From Parerythrobacter_A sp963761775 (GTDB lineage Bacteria; Pseudomonadota; Alphaproteobacteria; Sphingomonadales; Sphingomonadaceae): a DNA stretch of 64,000 nucleotides. The position numbers and the translations under genes are program-made. The stretch's first letter is position 1. Each line of letters starts with the position of its first letter. Of this stretch, positions 10,730 to 19,875 are shown one piece after another. The notes under the pieces are model-generated. The model did not search any database. It was not told where the DNA came from and worked only from the letters and a program-made list of their open reading frames with translations. The DNA lies in assembly GCA_963761775.1 (NCBI GenBank), contig CAVXIF010000011.1:558001-622000 (forward strand), in the 5' to 3' direction.

Positions 10730-10818
10730 TTGCCCGTGAGCAGCGCGAAAGCTAAGGACGCGGCAACACAAATCGGGTGGCCGCCACAGGCTGCCGCACC
10801 ACTTTCAGGAGATACCCC

Positions 10819-12228
10819 GTGGCCGACAAGCAAGACTACATCATCAAGGACATTTCGCTGGCGCAGTTTGGCCGCGACGAAATCGCCATCGCCGAAACCG
10901 AAATGCCCGGCCTGATGGCGCTGCGCGACGAATATGGCGATGCCAAGCCGCTGAAGGGCGCGCGCATCACCGGGTCGCTGCACATGACCATCCAGACCGC
11001 CGTGCTGATCGAAACGCTGACCGCGCTGGGCGCAGAAGTGCGCTGGGCCACCTGCAACATCTTCTCCACGCAGGACCACGCCGCTGCCGCTATCGCCGAC
11101 CAGGGTATTCCGGTCTTCGCCATCAAGGGCGAAACGCTGGCCGATTACTGGGACTATGTCGGTCGCATCTTCGACTGGACGACGGCGGACGATGCGGACC
11201 TGACCTGCAACATGATCCTGGACGATGGCGGCGATGCCACCATGTTCGCGCTGTGGGGCGCACGGCTGGAAGCGGGCGAGACGATGCCCGACCCGCAGAA
11301 CGCCGAAGAAATCGAGATGCAGAAAGCGCTGAAGGCCTACATCAAGGCCAAGCCCGGCTACCTCACCAAGACCGTCGCCAACATCAAGGGCGTGTCCGAG
11401 GAAACCACGACCGGCGTCATGCGTCTGTACCAGATCGCCAAAGCGGGCAAGCTGCCGTTCCCCGCGATCAATGTGAACGATTCGGTTACCAAGTCGAAGT
11501 TCGATAACCTGTATGGCTGCAAGGAATCGCTGGTCGATGCCATTCGTCGCGCCACCGACGTGATGCTGGCCGGCAAGGTCGCCTGCGTCGCGGGCTATGG
11601 CGATGTCGGCAAGGGTTCGGCCCAGTCGCTGCGCGATGGCGGTGCCCGCGTCATGGTCACCGAAATCGACCCGATCTGCGCATTGCAGGCAGCGATGGAC
11701 GGGTTCGAGGTGGTCACGATGGAAGAAGGCGTGAAGCGCGCCGACATCTTCTGCACCGCGACCGGCAATGAAGACGTCATCACCGCAGAACACATGAAGG
11801 CGATGAAGAACATGGCCATCGTGTGCAATATCGGCCATTTCGACAGCGAGATCCAGATTTCCGCGCTCGACAATTACGACTGGAAGGAAATCAAGGAAGG
11901 CACCGACCTCGTTACCTTCCCCGATGGCAAGTCCATCCTGATCCTGGCCAAGGGTCGCTTGGTGAACCTGGGCTGTGGCACCGGCCACCCCAGCTTCGTG
12001 ATGAGCGCCAGCTTCACCAACCAGACTCTGGCCCAGATCGAGCTGTTCAAGCACACGGACAACTACAAGAACGACGTCTATGTGCTGCCCAAGCATCTGG
12101 ATGAAAAGGTTGCGGCGCTGCATCTCGACAAGCTGGGCGTCATGCTGACGCAGCTGAGCGAGAAGCAGTCCGATTACATCGGTGTGCCGCAGGAAGGGCC
12201 GTTCAAACCCGATCATTACCGCTACTGA
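10819..12228 (+). CDS. ahcY: adenosylhomocysteinase
   Basis: AhcY splits S-adenosylhomocysteine, the product of SAM methyltransferases, into adenosine and homocysteine, closing the methyl cycle. The 469-aa protein has the substrate segment ITGSLHMTIQTAVLIETL, FSTQDHAAAAIA, the NAD-binding GYGDVGKGSAQSLR, and the C-terminal KPDHYRY tail that contributes to the neighbouring subunit's NAD site. The GTG at 10819 preceded by AGGAGA is preferred; the in-frame start at 10777 would add a non-homologous leader. A 90-nt leader holds the palindrome; I do not recognise a SAH or SAM riboswitch in it. A strong terminator follows. Confidence 0.96.
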   Translation: MADKQDYIIKDISLAQFGRDEIAIAETEMPGLMALRDEYGDAKPLKGARITGSLHMTIQTAVLIETLTALGAEVRWATCNIFSTQDHAAAAIADQGIPVFAIKGETLADYWDYVGRIFDWTTADDADLTCNMILDDGGDATMFALWGARLEAGETMPDPQNAEEIEMQKALKAYIKAKPGYLTKTVANIKGVSEETTTGVMRLYQIAKAGKLPFPAINVNDSVTKSKFDNLYGCKESLVDAIRRATDVMLAGKVACVAGYGDVGKGSAQSLRDGGARVMVTEIDPICALQAAMDGFEVVTMEEGVKRADIFCTATGNEDVITAEHMKAMKNMAIVCNIGHFDSEIQISALDNYDWKEIKEGTDLVTFPDGKSILILAKGRLVNLGCGTGHPSFVMSASFTNQTLAQIELFKHTDNYKNDVYVLPKHLDEKVAALHLDKLGVMLTQLSEKQSDYIGVPQEGPFKPDHYRY

Positions 12229-12247
12229 TCGCACTTCGGACGAACGC

Positions 12248-12288
12248 AAAGGCCGCGTCACCTGTATCGGGTGGCGCGGCCTTTTTCG
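12248..12288 (+). terminator. rho-independent terminator after ahcY
   Basis: AAAGGCCGCG...CACC (12248-12262) pairs with GGTG...CGCGGCCTTT (12270-12284), followed by a T run. It separates ahcY from the divL operon. Confidence 0.85.
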
Positions 12289-12358
12289 TCTGCCCTGTCG
12301 TGCATGAGGGTCGCGCACCCGTTGCATCGCGCGCCGTTGCGGCATAGCGGAGGCGCCG

Positions 12359-14684
12359 ATGGAACTTTCGCCCCCCGCCCTGGCCGTCATCGGACTGCTG
12401 CTCGCGCTGTGGACGGGCGGGGCGGCGTGGATGATGATTGCCGCCAGCAGCCGGGCACGCCGCGCGGACGGCAGCCGCAAGGCGGCGCGGCGGCTGGCCC
12501 GCATGATCGACGAGGGCCCTGCGGTCCCGCTGCTGGTGCGCGCCGACGGGCGGCTGGAAGGGTCGGACAGGCTGGCCGGCTGGCTGGGTTTCGAGGCGCT
12601 GCCCCGCTTCCTCGCCGAACTGGCGGGCGAGGGCGACACCGGCCTTACCGCCAGCCAGCTTGCCGAATTGACCGAAGCGGTCGTGCGCGCGCAGAAAACC
12701 GGCGCGCCGTTCCGCATATCGCTGACGCTGGAAGGGTCGCAGCGCAGCATCGCCTTGCAAGGCGCGCTGGCCGATCCGCAGGTTTCGCCTGGCGGCGCGG
12801 CGCTGGTGTGGGTGTTCGACTTCACCGAAAGCCAGGGCACGCTCGTTTCGCTGCGCACCGAAGCCGCCGAGACCCGCGCCGATTTCGCGGCGCTGGTCGG
12901 GCTGATCGAGGCGGCACCGGTGCCGATGTGGTTCCGTGATACCGACCTCTCGATCCGGCTCGTCAACGCCGCCTATGTCGAAGCGGTTGGTGCCGGTGAC
13001 GCCGAGACCGTCGTGCGCGACCAGGTCGAGCTGATCGAGGCGGTCGACGGCCTGACTGCGGCGCAGATATCCGGGCAAGCGGCCGAACGCGGCGAGCCGA
13101 TAGAGCGCATCGTCGCCGCCACCATCGACGGCGAGCGCCGCGCACAGAGGGTGAGCGACCTGCCCCATCGGCAAAGACGGAATCGCGGGCTATGCCGTCG
13201 ATATCGAGGAAGTCGAGGAGCAGCGCCGCGTGTTCCGTGCCTTCCGCGAAGCGCAACGGTCGGTGCTGGACCATCTCAGCATCGGTGTCGGCCAGTTCGA
13301 TGCGAAGCGACAGCTGGTGTTTGCCAACCTCCCTTATCGGCGCCTGTTCAAGCTGAATTCCGGCGTCATTGCGCAGGGGCTGGGGTTCGAGGAATTCCTG
13401 ACCCGCGCCCGCGAAGATGGCCGCGTGCCCGAAGTCCGCGATTTTCCCGCATGGCGCAGCGACCATGCGGACTGGTTCACCAGCGGTGCGGCGCAGGAGG
13501 AACAGTGGCCGCTGTCCGACGGCACGCACCTGCGCATCGTGGCGCAGCCAATGCCCGATGGCGGGCTGGTCTTCATCGCGGAGGACCAGACCGAGCACCT
13601 TGCCCTGTCCGCCACGCGCGACACGCTGCTGCGCACACGGACCGCCACGTTCGACAGCCTGTTCGAGGCGCTGGCCGTCTTCGCACCCGACGGGCACCTG
13701 CAATTGTGGAACCGCAGCTTCGCCGATACCTGGGGGGTGCCCGACGATCTGCTGGATGCGCATCCTTCCGCCGAGGACTTGCTCGAATCGATCAAGCCCA
13801 ACCTGCGCAGCCCGCGCCGGATCGAGGAGATCGGCAAAGTCATCCGCGCCGCCACGCTGGACCGCAAGGAACAGGCCGGGCGCATCGCGATGGCGGACGA
13901 CCGCACGCTGGAGTTTGCCGGTGTGCCGCTGCCCGATGGCAATGGCCTGCTGACCGTGCTGGACGTAACAGCGACCGAACAGGCCGAAACCGCGCTGCGC
14001 GAACGCAATACCGCGCTGGAGGAAGCGGATGCGGTGAAGACCCGTTTCCTCGCCAATATGAGCTACGAACTGCGCACCCCGCTAACCACGATTGGCGGCT
14101 TCGCGGAGCTGTTGCAATCGGGCGCGGCGGGCGAGCTGGAACCGCAGGGTCAGGAATATCTTGCCGCGATCCTGACCGCCGTGGCCCGCCTGACCGAGCA
14201 GGTGGAGAATGTGCTGGACCTGTCGCAAAGCGAGGCGGGGTTGCTACCGCTGTCGCGCGAACCGGTCGATCTGCTGCCCTTCGTCACCGATATCGTGCGC
14301 GCCCGAGAGCAGGCAATCCGCGACGGTGGCATCACGCTGGACCTGCGCGGCAGCCGCACGAGCGGGCGCATCGACGCCGACCCGCGCCAGCTTCGCCGCG
14401 CGCTTGCGCACTTGCTGGACAACGCAATTGCCGCCACCGCAAACAAGGGCAAGATCCTGGTCGATCTGTCGCGCAGCGATGCCGGGGTGCGTATCGTCAT
14501 ATCCGATAACGGGCGCGGGATGGATGCCGCGACTTTAAAGCGGGCGGTGGAAGGGGGCGATACGGGCGGACGCAGCGGGCTTGGCATACCGCTCGCGCGT
14601 GAACTGGTGGAAGCGCATGGCGGAACGCTGGACATCGTGTCCGAACCCGGTGCCGGAACCACCGCAACGGTCTTGCTGCCGTGA
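12359..14684 (+). CDS. divL: DivL-type tyrosine pseudo-histidine-kinase, cell-cycle regulator (frameshifted in this sequence)
   Basis: In Caulobacter, DivL binds phosphorylated or unphosphorylated DivK and tunes the CckA-ChpT-CtrA phosphorelay. Here residues about 7-29 form one membrane helix, followed by PAS-like regions (for example LIEAAPVPMWFRDTDLSIRLV and FDSLFEALAVFAPDGHLQLW), a DHp helix and an HATPase_c domain (DNAIAATANKGK, ISDNGRGMD, GRSGLGIPLA). The phospho-acceptor site reads NMSYELRTPL, with Tyr569 where kinases have His; this is the hallmark of DivL. The frame breaks at the CCCC run 13163-13166; removing one C gives VSDLPIGKDGIAGYAVDIEE and a 774-aa protein. tsaE starts on its stop codon (GTGA). 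Confidence 0.88.
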
Positions 14685-15148
14685 TACGCCTGGATACGGT
14701 TCGTCTGCCGGACTTGCCTGCAACCGCCGCGCTTGGCGCGCGCATTGCAGCACAGCTTCGCATTGGCGACGTGGTTGCGCTCACCGGACCTATCGGCGCG
14801 GGGAAGACGACCCTCGCGCGCGCCATCCTGCGGGCGTTGGGCCATACGGGCGAGGTGCCGTCGCCAACCTTCACCATTCTGGAAAGCTATGCTGCGCCCG
14901 ATATGCGCGTGGCGGCGGTCCATGCCGATTTCTACCGGCTGGAAAGCCCGGCGGAGGCAGAGGAGCTGGGGCTGGACGAATACCGGAGCGACGCGGTTCT
15001 GATCGCCGAATGGCCGGAAAATGCGGGCGGCTTCGCGCATGATCCCGCGTGCCTTGCGATATCGCTGGATAAAGACGGCACGGGCGGTGAACAATCGCGC
15101 GTGGCGATTGTCGAAGCGGGCGGGCAATGGCAGACCCGCTGGCAATGA
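14681..15148 (+). CDS. tsaE: tRNA threonylcarbamoyladenosine biosynthesis ATPase TsaE
   Basis: TsaE is the ATPase that drives turnover of the TsaBD complex making the t6A modification at position 37 of ANN-decoding tRNAs. The 155-aa protein has a Walker A motif GPIGAGKTT at residues 36-44, the SPTFTILESY segment, and HADFYRLE with LIAEWPEN, all typical of TsaE. It starts at a GTG that overlaps the divL stop and its own stop overlaps the next start (ATGA), so translation of the run is likely coupled. Confidence 0.93.
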   Translation: MIRLDTVRLPDLPATAALGARIAAQLRIGDVVALTGPIGAGKTTLARAILRALGHTGEVPSPTFTILESYAAPDMRVAAVHADFYRLESPAEAEELGLDEYRSDAVLIAEWPENAGGFAHDPACLAISLDKDGTGGEQSRVAIVEAGGQWQTRWQ

Positions 15149-16164
15149 CCGACAGCGACATCTTGCCCTACGGCCTGGATCACTTTCTTCGAGCCAATGG
15201 TCTGGGCGACGCTGTGGTCGAACCCATTCCCGGCGATGCCTCGGCGCGGCGCTATTTCAGATTGCGCAATGTCGCGAACGAGCCGTCCGGAACCGCGATG
15301 CTGATGCACGCGCCGCCGCCGGAGGAAGATCCGCAGCCATTCCTCCATGCCGCGCGCTGGCTGTCGGACAACGGCCTGCGCGCGCCGCGTATTTTGGCGG
15401 AAGATGCCGGGGCAGGCTGGTTGCTGACCGAGGATTTCGGCACGGCACGGATGCGTGACTGGCTCGACGCGAACCCGGCGGCGGAAGCGGCGGTCTACGC
15501 CGGTGCTGTCGATGCGCTGGTCGATCTGCACCGCCTGCCTGCCGGACCGTTCGCACCCTACGACGCGCCGACTTACGCGCGTGAAACCGGCCTGTTTACC
15601 GAATGGTTCATACCGCGCGCCGGCCTGGATGCCGATGTCTCCGCGTTCCAGCACGCCTGGAGGCAGGCGCTTGCGCCGGTGCTGTCGCAAGGGACGTCGG
15701 TAACGGTCCTGCGCGATTACCATGCCGAGAATATCATGCTGCTCGGCCCGCAATCCGACGGAACGGGGCCGCAGGGGCTGCTCGATTTTCAGGACGCGCT
15801 GGCGGGCCATCGCGCGTATGATCTGGTGTCGCTATTGCAGGATGCGCGGCGCGATGTGTCGCCCGCTCTGGAGCAGGCGATGCTGGCGCATTACGCTGAA
15901 AAGGCGGGACTTTCCAATGCCGAGGCCGAGACATTTATGGCAGATTATGCCGTGCTGGGTGCGCAGCGGAACACCAAGATCGTTGGAATTTTCACACGGC
16001 TTGCGCAGCGGGACGGCAAGGCCCGCTATCTCGACATGATTCCGCGCGTCTGGGACTGGCTGGAACGCGACCTCGAACATCCCGCGCTTGTTCCTGTCGC
16101 ACGGTGGTTCGATGCAAATGTTCCCGCCGACCTGCGCGCCAAGCGTGGACGGATTACCGAATGA
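15145..16164 (+). CDS. amgK: N-acetylmuramate/N-acetylglucosamine kinase AmgK (aminoglycoside phosphotransferase fold)
   Basis: AmgK phosphorylates recycled MurNAc or GlcNAc at the anomeric carbon, feeding MurU in the cell-wall recycling route described in Pseudomonas. The 339-aa protein has the N-lobe PGDASARRYFRL, hinge LLTEDFG, and the catalytic loop VLRDYHAENIMLL followed by LLDFQDAL, which replaces the DFG of kinases. The ATG at 15145 overlapping the tsaE stop is preferred to the in-frame ATG at 15127. murU is next, overlapping by 4 bp, which makes AmgK much more likely than a generic aminoglycoside kinase. Confidence 0.87.
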   Translation: MTDSDILPYGLDHFLRANGLGDAVVEPIPGDASARRYFRLRNVANEPSGTAMLMHAPPPEEDPQPFLHAARWLSDNGLRAPRILAEDAGAGWLLTEDFGTARMRDWLDANPAAEAAVYAGAVDALVDLHRLPAGPFAPYDAPTYARETGLFTEWFIPRAGLDADVSAFQHAWRQALAPVLSQGTSVTVLRDYHAENIMLLGPQSDGTGPQGLLDFQDALAGHRAYDLVSLLQDARRDVSPALEQAMLAHYAEKAGLSNAEAETFMADYAVLGAQRNTKIVGIFTRLAQRDGKARYLDMIPRVWDWLERDLEHPALVPVARWFDANVPADLRAKRGRITE

Positions 16165-16877
16165 GCAAGCTGGCCAGCGACACCGCGATGGTGATGGCGG
16201 CGGGCATGGGGAAGCGGATGCGCCCGCTTACCGCGCACCAGCCCAAGCCGCTGGTCCGGGTGGCGGGCAAGGCGCTGATCGATCACACGCTGGACCGGCT
16301 TGCCGAGGCAGGGCTGACGCGTGCGGTGGTCAATGTCCATTATCTCGGCGATGCGCTGGAGGCGCATCTGGCGGAGCGCGCGAAACCGAAGGTGACAATT
16401 TCCGATGAGCGCGCCGCGCTGCTGGAAACGGGCGGGGGCATGGTGAAGGCGCAGGGTCTGCTGCCGGACCCGTTCTTCTGCCTGAACTCGGACAATATCT
16501 GGCTGAACGGCTCCATCGACGCACTGCACGACCTGTCGGCGCAGTGGGACGCGGCGCGGATGGATGCGCTATTGCTGCTGGTGCCGCATGCGCGCGCCGC
16601 CAATTTCCGGGGCGATGGCGATTTCCACATGACCGCGGAAGGTCGGCTGACGCGGCGCGCGGCAGGCCGCATCGCACCGTTCATCTATACCGGCATCCAG
16701 CTGGTGTCGCACCGGCTGCTGCGCGATGCGCCCGACGGCAAGTTTTCGACCAACATTTTGTGGGATCGCGCGCTGGCCGAAGGGCGGCTGTATGGTGCGG
16801 CGTTCACCGGGCGCTGGTTCGAAGTCGGCAATCCACAGGCCATCGCACCCACGGAGCGCGCCCTGCGACATGGCTGA
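16161..16877 (+). CDS. murU: N-acetylmuramate alpha-1-phosphate uridylyltransferase MurU
   Basis: MurU turns MurNAc-1-phosphate and UTP into UDP-MurNAc, bypassing de novo synthesis and so bypassing the fosfomycin target MurA. The 238-aa nucleotidyltransferase begins MSKLASDTAMVMAAGMGKRM with the signature MAAGMGKRMRPLT, then QPKPLVRVAGKALIDHTL, and an LNSDNIW metal-binding region. The start overlaps the amgK stop (ATGA). A mannose-1-phosphate guanylyltransferase is the alternative reading, but the amgK partner argues for MurU. Confidence 0.87.
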   Translation: MSKLASDTAMVMAAGMGKRMRPLTAHQPKPLVRVAGKALIDHTLDRLAEAGLTRAVVNVHYLGDALEAHLAERAKPKVTISDERAALLETGGGMVKAQGLLPDPFFCLNSDNIWLNGSIDALHDLSAQWDAARMDALLLLVPHARAANFRGDGDFHMTAEGRLTRRAAGRIAPFIYTGIQLVSHRLLRDAPDGKFSTNILWDRALAEGRLYGAAFTGRWFEVGNPQAIAPTERALRHG

Positions 16878-19875
16878 CGCGGCCCCGAGAACTGCACCCG
16901 GCGTCTATTCCATCGCGGCGCATCGCGGCTTTGCCGATGCTCTGGTGGCCGGGCTGGCCGACCGGTATGCCGATCCCGATGTCGGACTGGCGCGGCTGAC
17001 GCTGCTGGTGCCAAGCGCCCGCGCGCGGCGCACCATGACCGAAGCATTCGTGCGGCTTTACGGCGCGGGTAAGGGCGCGGGAGGGGGCGCCGCAGCAGGG
17101 CTGCTGATGCCGCGCATGGCGGTGGTGGGCGACCTCGATCTGGACGAGGCGCTGGGGCCATTGTTCGATACCGCAGGGGCGGACGCCATCCCCGCCGCCG
17201 TCGATCCGACATGGCGGATGCTGACGCTTGCGAAAATCCTGTCCGCCGACACGCACGGCAAACCCGCCGCCGGCGCTGCCCTGTTCCGGCAGGCCGCCGA
17301 TATGGCAACCACGATGGATCGCCTGCTGGCCGAGGAAATCGCGCCGGACGAACTGCTTGGCGACAGGATTATCGACATCTTCACCGACCAGGCGCGGCAT
17401 TGGCAGGATGCGGTCCGCCGTTTTGCGCATGTGCAGCAGCACTGGTTGGCGGAATTGCGCGCGCGCGGACAGGTCGATGCGGCGACGCGTCGCAATGCCC
17501 TGTTCCGTCAGGCCGCGCGCATCTGGCGCGAAACGCCGCCCGCTTTTCCCATTGTTGCGGCGGGCGTGACGAGCGCGGCCCCGGCGCTTGCCGCGCTGCT
17601 GAAGACCGTCGCGCAGCTGCCCCAGGGTGCGGTGGTGCTGCCCGATCTCGACCTGACGATGGACACGCCGGAGTGGGACGAGTTGGGCAGCGCAGGCGGC
17701 GATCCGGACCAGCCTTTTGCAAAAGACGATGCGGTCACGCATCCGCAATATCACCTGAAGCTGTTGCTGAACCGCATGGGGGTTGCGCGCGACGAGGTGC
17801 AGCAATGGCACCGCAAGGGCATCGGCGCGGCACGGTCGGACCGCAGTCACGCGATTTCCGCGCTGTTCCAGCCGCCGTTGGCGAGCCGGGGCTGGGCCAC
17901 GCTGGATGGCGAGAAACGGCGGCTGTCCGCGCTGCGCCTGCTGGAAACGCAGAACCCGGAACGCGAGGCGCAGGCAATCGCGCTGCTGATCCGCGAGGCG
18001 GTGGCTGAACCGGCGAAGCGTGTGGCGCTGGTTACGTCGGACCGGGGGCTGGCGCGGCGCGTGGTGCATCATTTGCGGCGCTGGAATATCGATGCGGACG
18101 ATTCCGCCGGCACGCCGCTGTCGCAATCGCCCGCAGGCCGCCTGTTCCTGTTGCTGGCGCAGGTGATCGCGGAACGCGCCGCGCCGGTGTCGCTGCTGGC
18201 GTTGTTACAGCATCCGCTGGTGCAAGCAGAAGGCGACCGGGGCGCATGGCTGGCAGCAACGCGGGCGATGGACCTGGAATTGCGCGCACCGCGGCCCAAA
18301 CCGGGCCTTGATCCGCTTGACGCGATCGCGTTGAAGGCCGGTGTTGCGGATTGGTGGAGCGGCGCAAGAAGCACATTGGAACCGCTGTTTGCCTTGCAGT
18401 ATTCAGAACCGCTCTCAACTACGTTGGACATTCTGACCAACGCGGCGACCCGGCTGTGCGACGATGCCGTATGGCAGCGCGAAGACGGGCGCGCGCTCGC
18501 GAATTTTATCGAGGATTTGCGCGAACAGGCGGCGGCGACCGGCACTATCGTCGCCGTTTCAGATCTGCACGATATCCTGCGCGATCTGATGGAGGCCGTG
18601 GCGGTGCGTCCGCCCTATGGCGGTCATTCGCGCGTGGCCATTTACGGCCTGCTGGAATTGCGCATGACGCGGGCGGATCTCGTGATTTGCGCGGGGCTGA
18701 ACGAGGGGAGCTGGCCGCCGACGCCTTCCGTCGATCCGCTGTTGGCCCCGCCGATCCTGCGCGCGCTGGGCGTGCCGGGGGCGGATTTCCGCATCGGCTT
18801 GGCGGCGCACGATCTGGCCGGCGCGATGGGTGCGCCAGAAGTGGTGCTGAGCCGCGCGAAACGCGATGCGAGCGGGCCGACGCTGCCATCGCGCTTCCTG
18901 CTGCGGGTGCGGGCGCTGATGGGGCGCGAGCAGGCCGGGAAGCAGACCGATACCGCAACACTGGCGTTGATGGATCGGCTCGACGCTGCGCCGTCCGCGC
19001 CATTTTATCCCCGGCCTGAGCCCATGCCGAGTGCAGAGCAGCGCCGCCGCAATCTCAGCGCCACCGCGCTCGACCGGCTGCGCTCCGACCCTTACCAGTT
19101 CTACGCCTCGCATATCCTCGGCCTGCGCGAGCTGGACCCGCTGGATGCCGCGCCGACCGCCGCGTGGATCGGCACGCTTGCGCATAAGATACTGCAGATG
19201 TGGCATGAGGGCCGCGGACGCGAACCGATTGCGGCCGTTGCGGAGCGCAAGCTGGCGGAGATGGATGCCCATCCTGTCATGCGCGTGCTGCGCCAGCCGC
19301 GCCTGATCGCCGGGCTGGAATGGGTTGCGCGCGAAATTGCTGCCGACCCTTCGCGCACGCCGACGCTGTTCGAAGAAGAGGGTACCCTTGAGATAGAGGG
19401 CATTACCGTCAAAGGCACCGCCGACCGGATCGACGTGCTGGCCGACGGCACGCTCGCCATCGTCGATTACAAGACCGGCACGCCGCCGACCGATGCGCAG
19501 GTGGCGGGCGGGTTCTCGCTGCAACTCGGCACGCTGGGGCTGATTGCACAGGGCGGCGGATTCGACGGCGTAAAGGGCGAGCCAGCGCATTTCGAATACT
19601 GGTCGCTCGCCAAGACGCCGGGTGGCGGGAAGGACGATTTCGGCTTCGTGCGCTCTCCCGTGGTGACGCCTGGCGGCAAGGCCAAGGCGATCGCCCCCGA
19701 AGACTTTATCCCGGAAGCGAAGGAAAAGCTGATCGAAGCCATCAGGGCCTGGATATTGGGTGACGCGCCGTTCACCGCTCGCCTCAATCCCGATGCGCTG
19801 GTCTATAATTCCTACGACCAGTTGATGCGGCTGGAAGAATGGCAGGGCCGCGAAACGCAGGACAGCGACCGATGA
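16870..19875 (+). CDS. addB: double-strand break repair protein AddB
   Basis: AddB is the inactive-helicase/nuclease partner of AddA in the alphaproteobacterial RecBCD-like complex, which resects DNA ends for RecA loading. The product is 1001 aa. The N-terminal region has the degenerate helicase fold (LTLLVPSARARRTM) and the C-terminal region carries a PD-(D/E)XK nuclease: KGTADRIDVLADG, then IVDYKTGTPP. The ATG at 16870 lies inside the end of murU (8-bp overlap), in line with the rest of the run, and matches the family's N-terminus better than longer starts. Confidence 0.92.
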   Translation: MADAAPRTAPGVYSIAAHRGFADALVAGLADRYADPDVGLARLTLLVPSARARRTMTEAFVRLYGAGKGAGGGAAAGLLMPRMAVVGDLDLDEALGPLFDTAGADAIPAAVDPTWRMLTLAKILSADTHGKPAAGAALFRQAADMATTMDRLLAEEIAPDELLGDRIIDIFTDQARHWQDAVRRFAHVQQHWLAELRARGQVDAATRRNALFRQAARIWRETPPAFPIVAAGVTSAAPALAALLKTVAQLPQGAVVLPDLDLTMDTPEWDELGSAGGDPDQPFAKDDAVTHPQYHLKLLLNRMGVARDEVQQWHRKGIGAARSDRSHAISALFQPPLASRGWATLDGEKRRLSALRLLETQNPEREAQAIALLIREAVAEPAKRVALVTSDRGLARRVVHHLRRWNIDADDSAGTPLSQSPAGRLFLLLAQVIAERAAPVSLLALLQHPLVQAEGDRGAWLAATRAMDLELRAPRPKPGLDPLDAIALKAGVADWWSGARSTLEPLFALQYSEPLSTTLDILTNAATRLCDDAVWQREDGRALANFIEDLREQAAATGTIVAVSDLHDILRDLMEAVAVRPPYGGHSRVAIYGLLELRMTRADLVICAGLNEGSWPPTPSVDPLLAPPILRALGVPGADFRIGLAAHDLAGAMGAPEVVLSRAKRDASGPTLPSRFLLRVRALMGREQAGKQTDTATLALMDRLDAAPSAPFYPRPEPMPSAEQRRRNLSATALDRLRSDPYQFYASHILGLRELDPLDAAPTAAWIGTLAHKILQMWHEGRGREPIAAVAERKLAEMDAHPVMRVLRQPRLIAGLEWVAREIAADPSRTPTLFEEEGTLEIEGITVKGTADRIDVLADGTLAIVDYKTGTPPTDAQVAGGFSLQLGTLGLIAQGGGFDGVKGEPAHFEYWSLAKTPGGGKDDFGFVRSPVVTPGGKAKAIAPEDFIPEAKEKLIEAIRAWILGDAPFTARLNPDALVYNSYDQLMRLEEWQGRETQDSDR

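Noticed and set aside
10730..10818. Possible SAM or SAH riboswitch in the ahcY leader
   Set aside because: The leader has short GC hairpins, but I could not fit the conserved cores or pairings of the known SAM-II, SAM/SAH or SAH classes. The AT palindrome before it is a better regulatory candidate.
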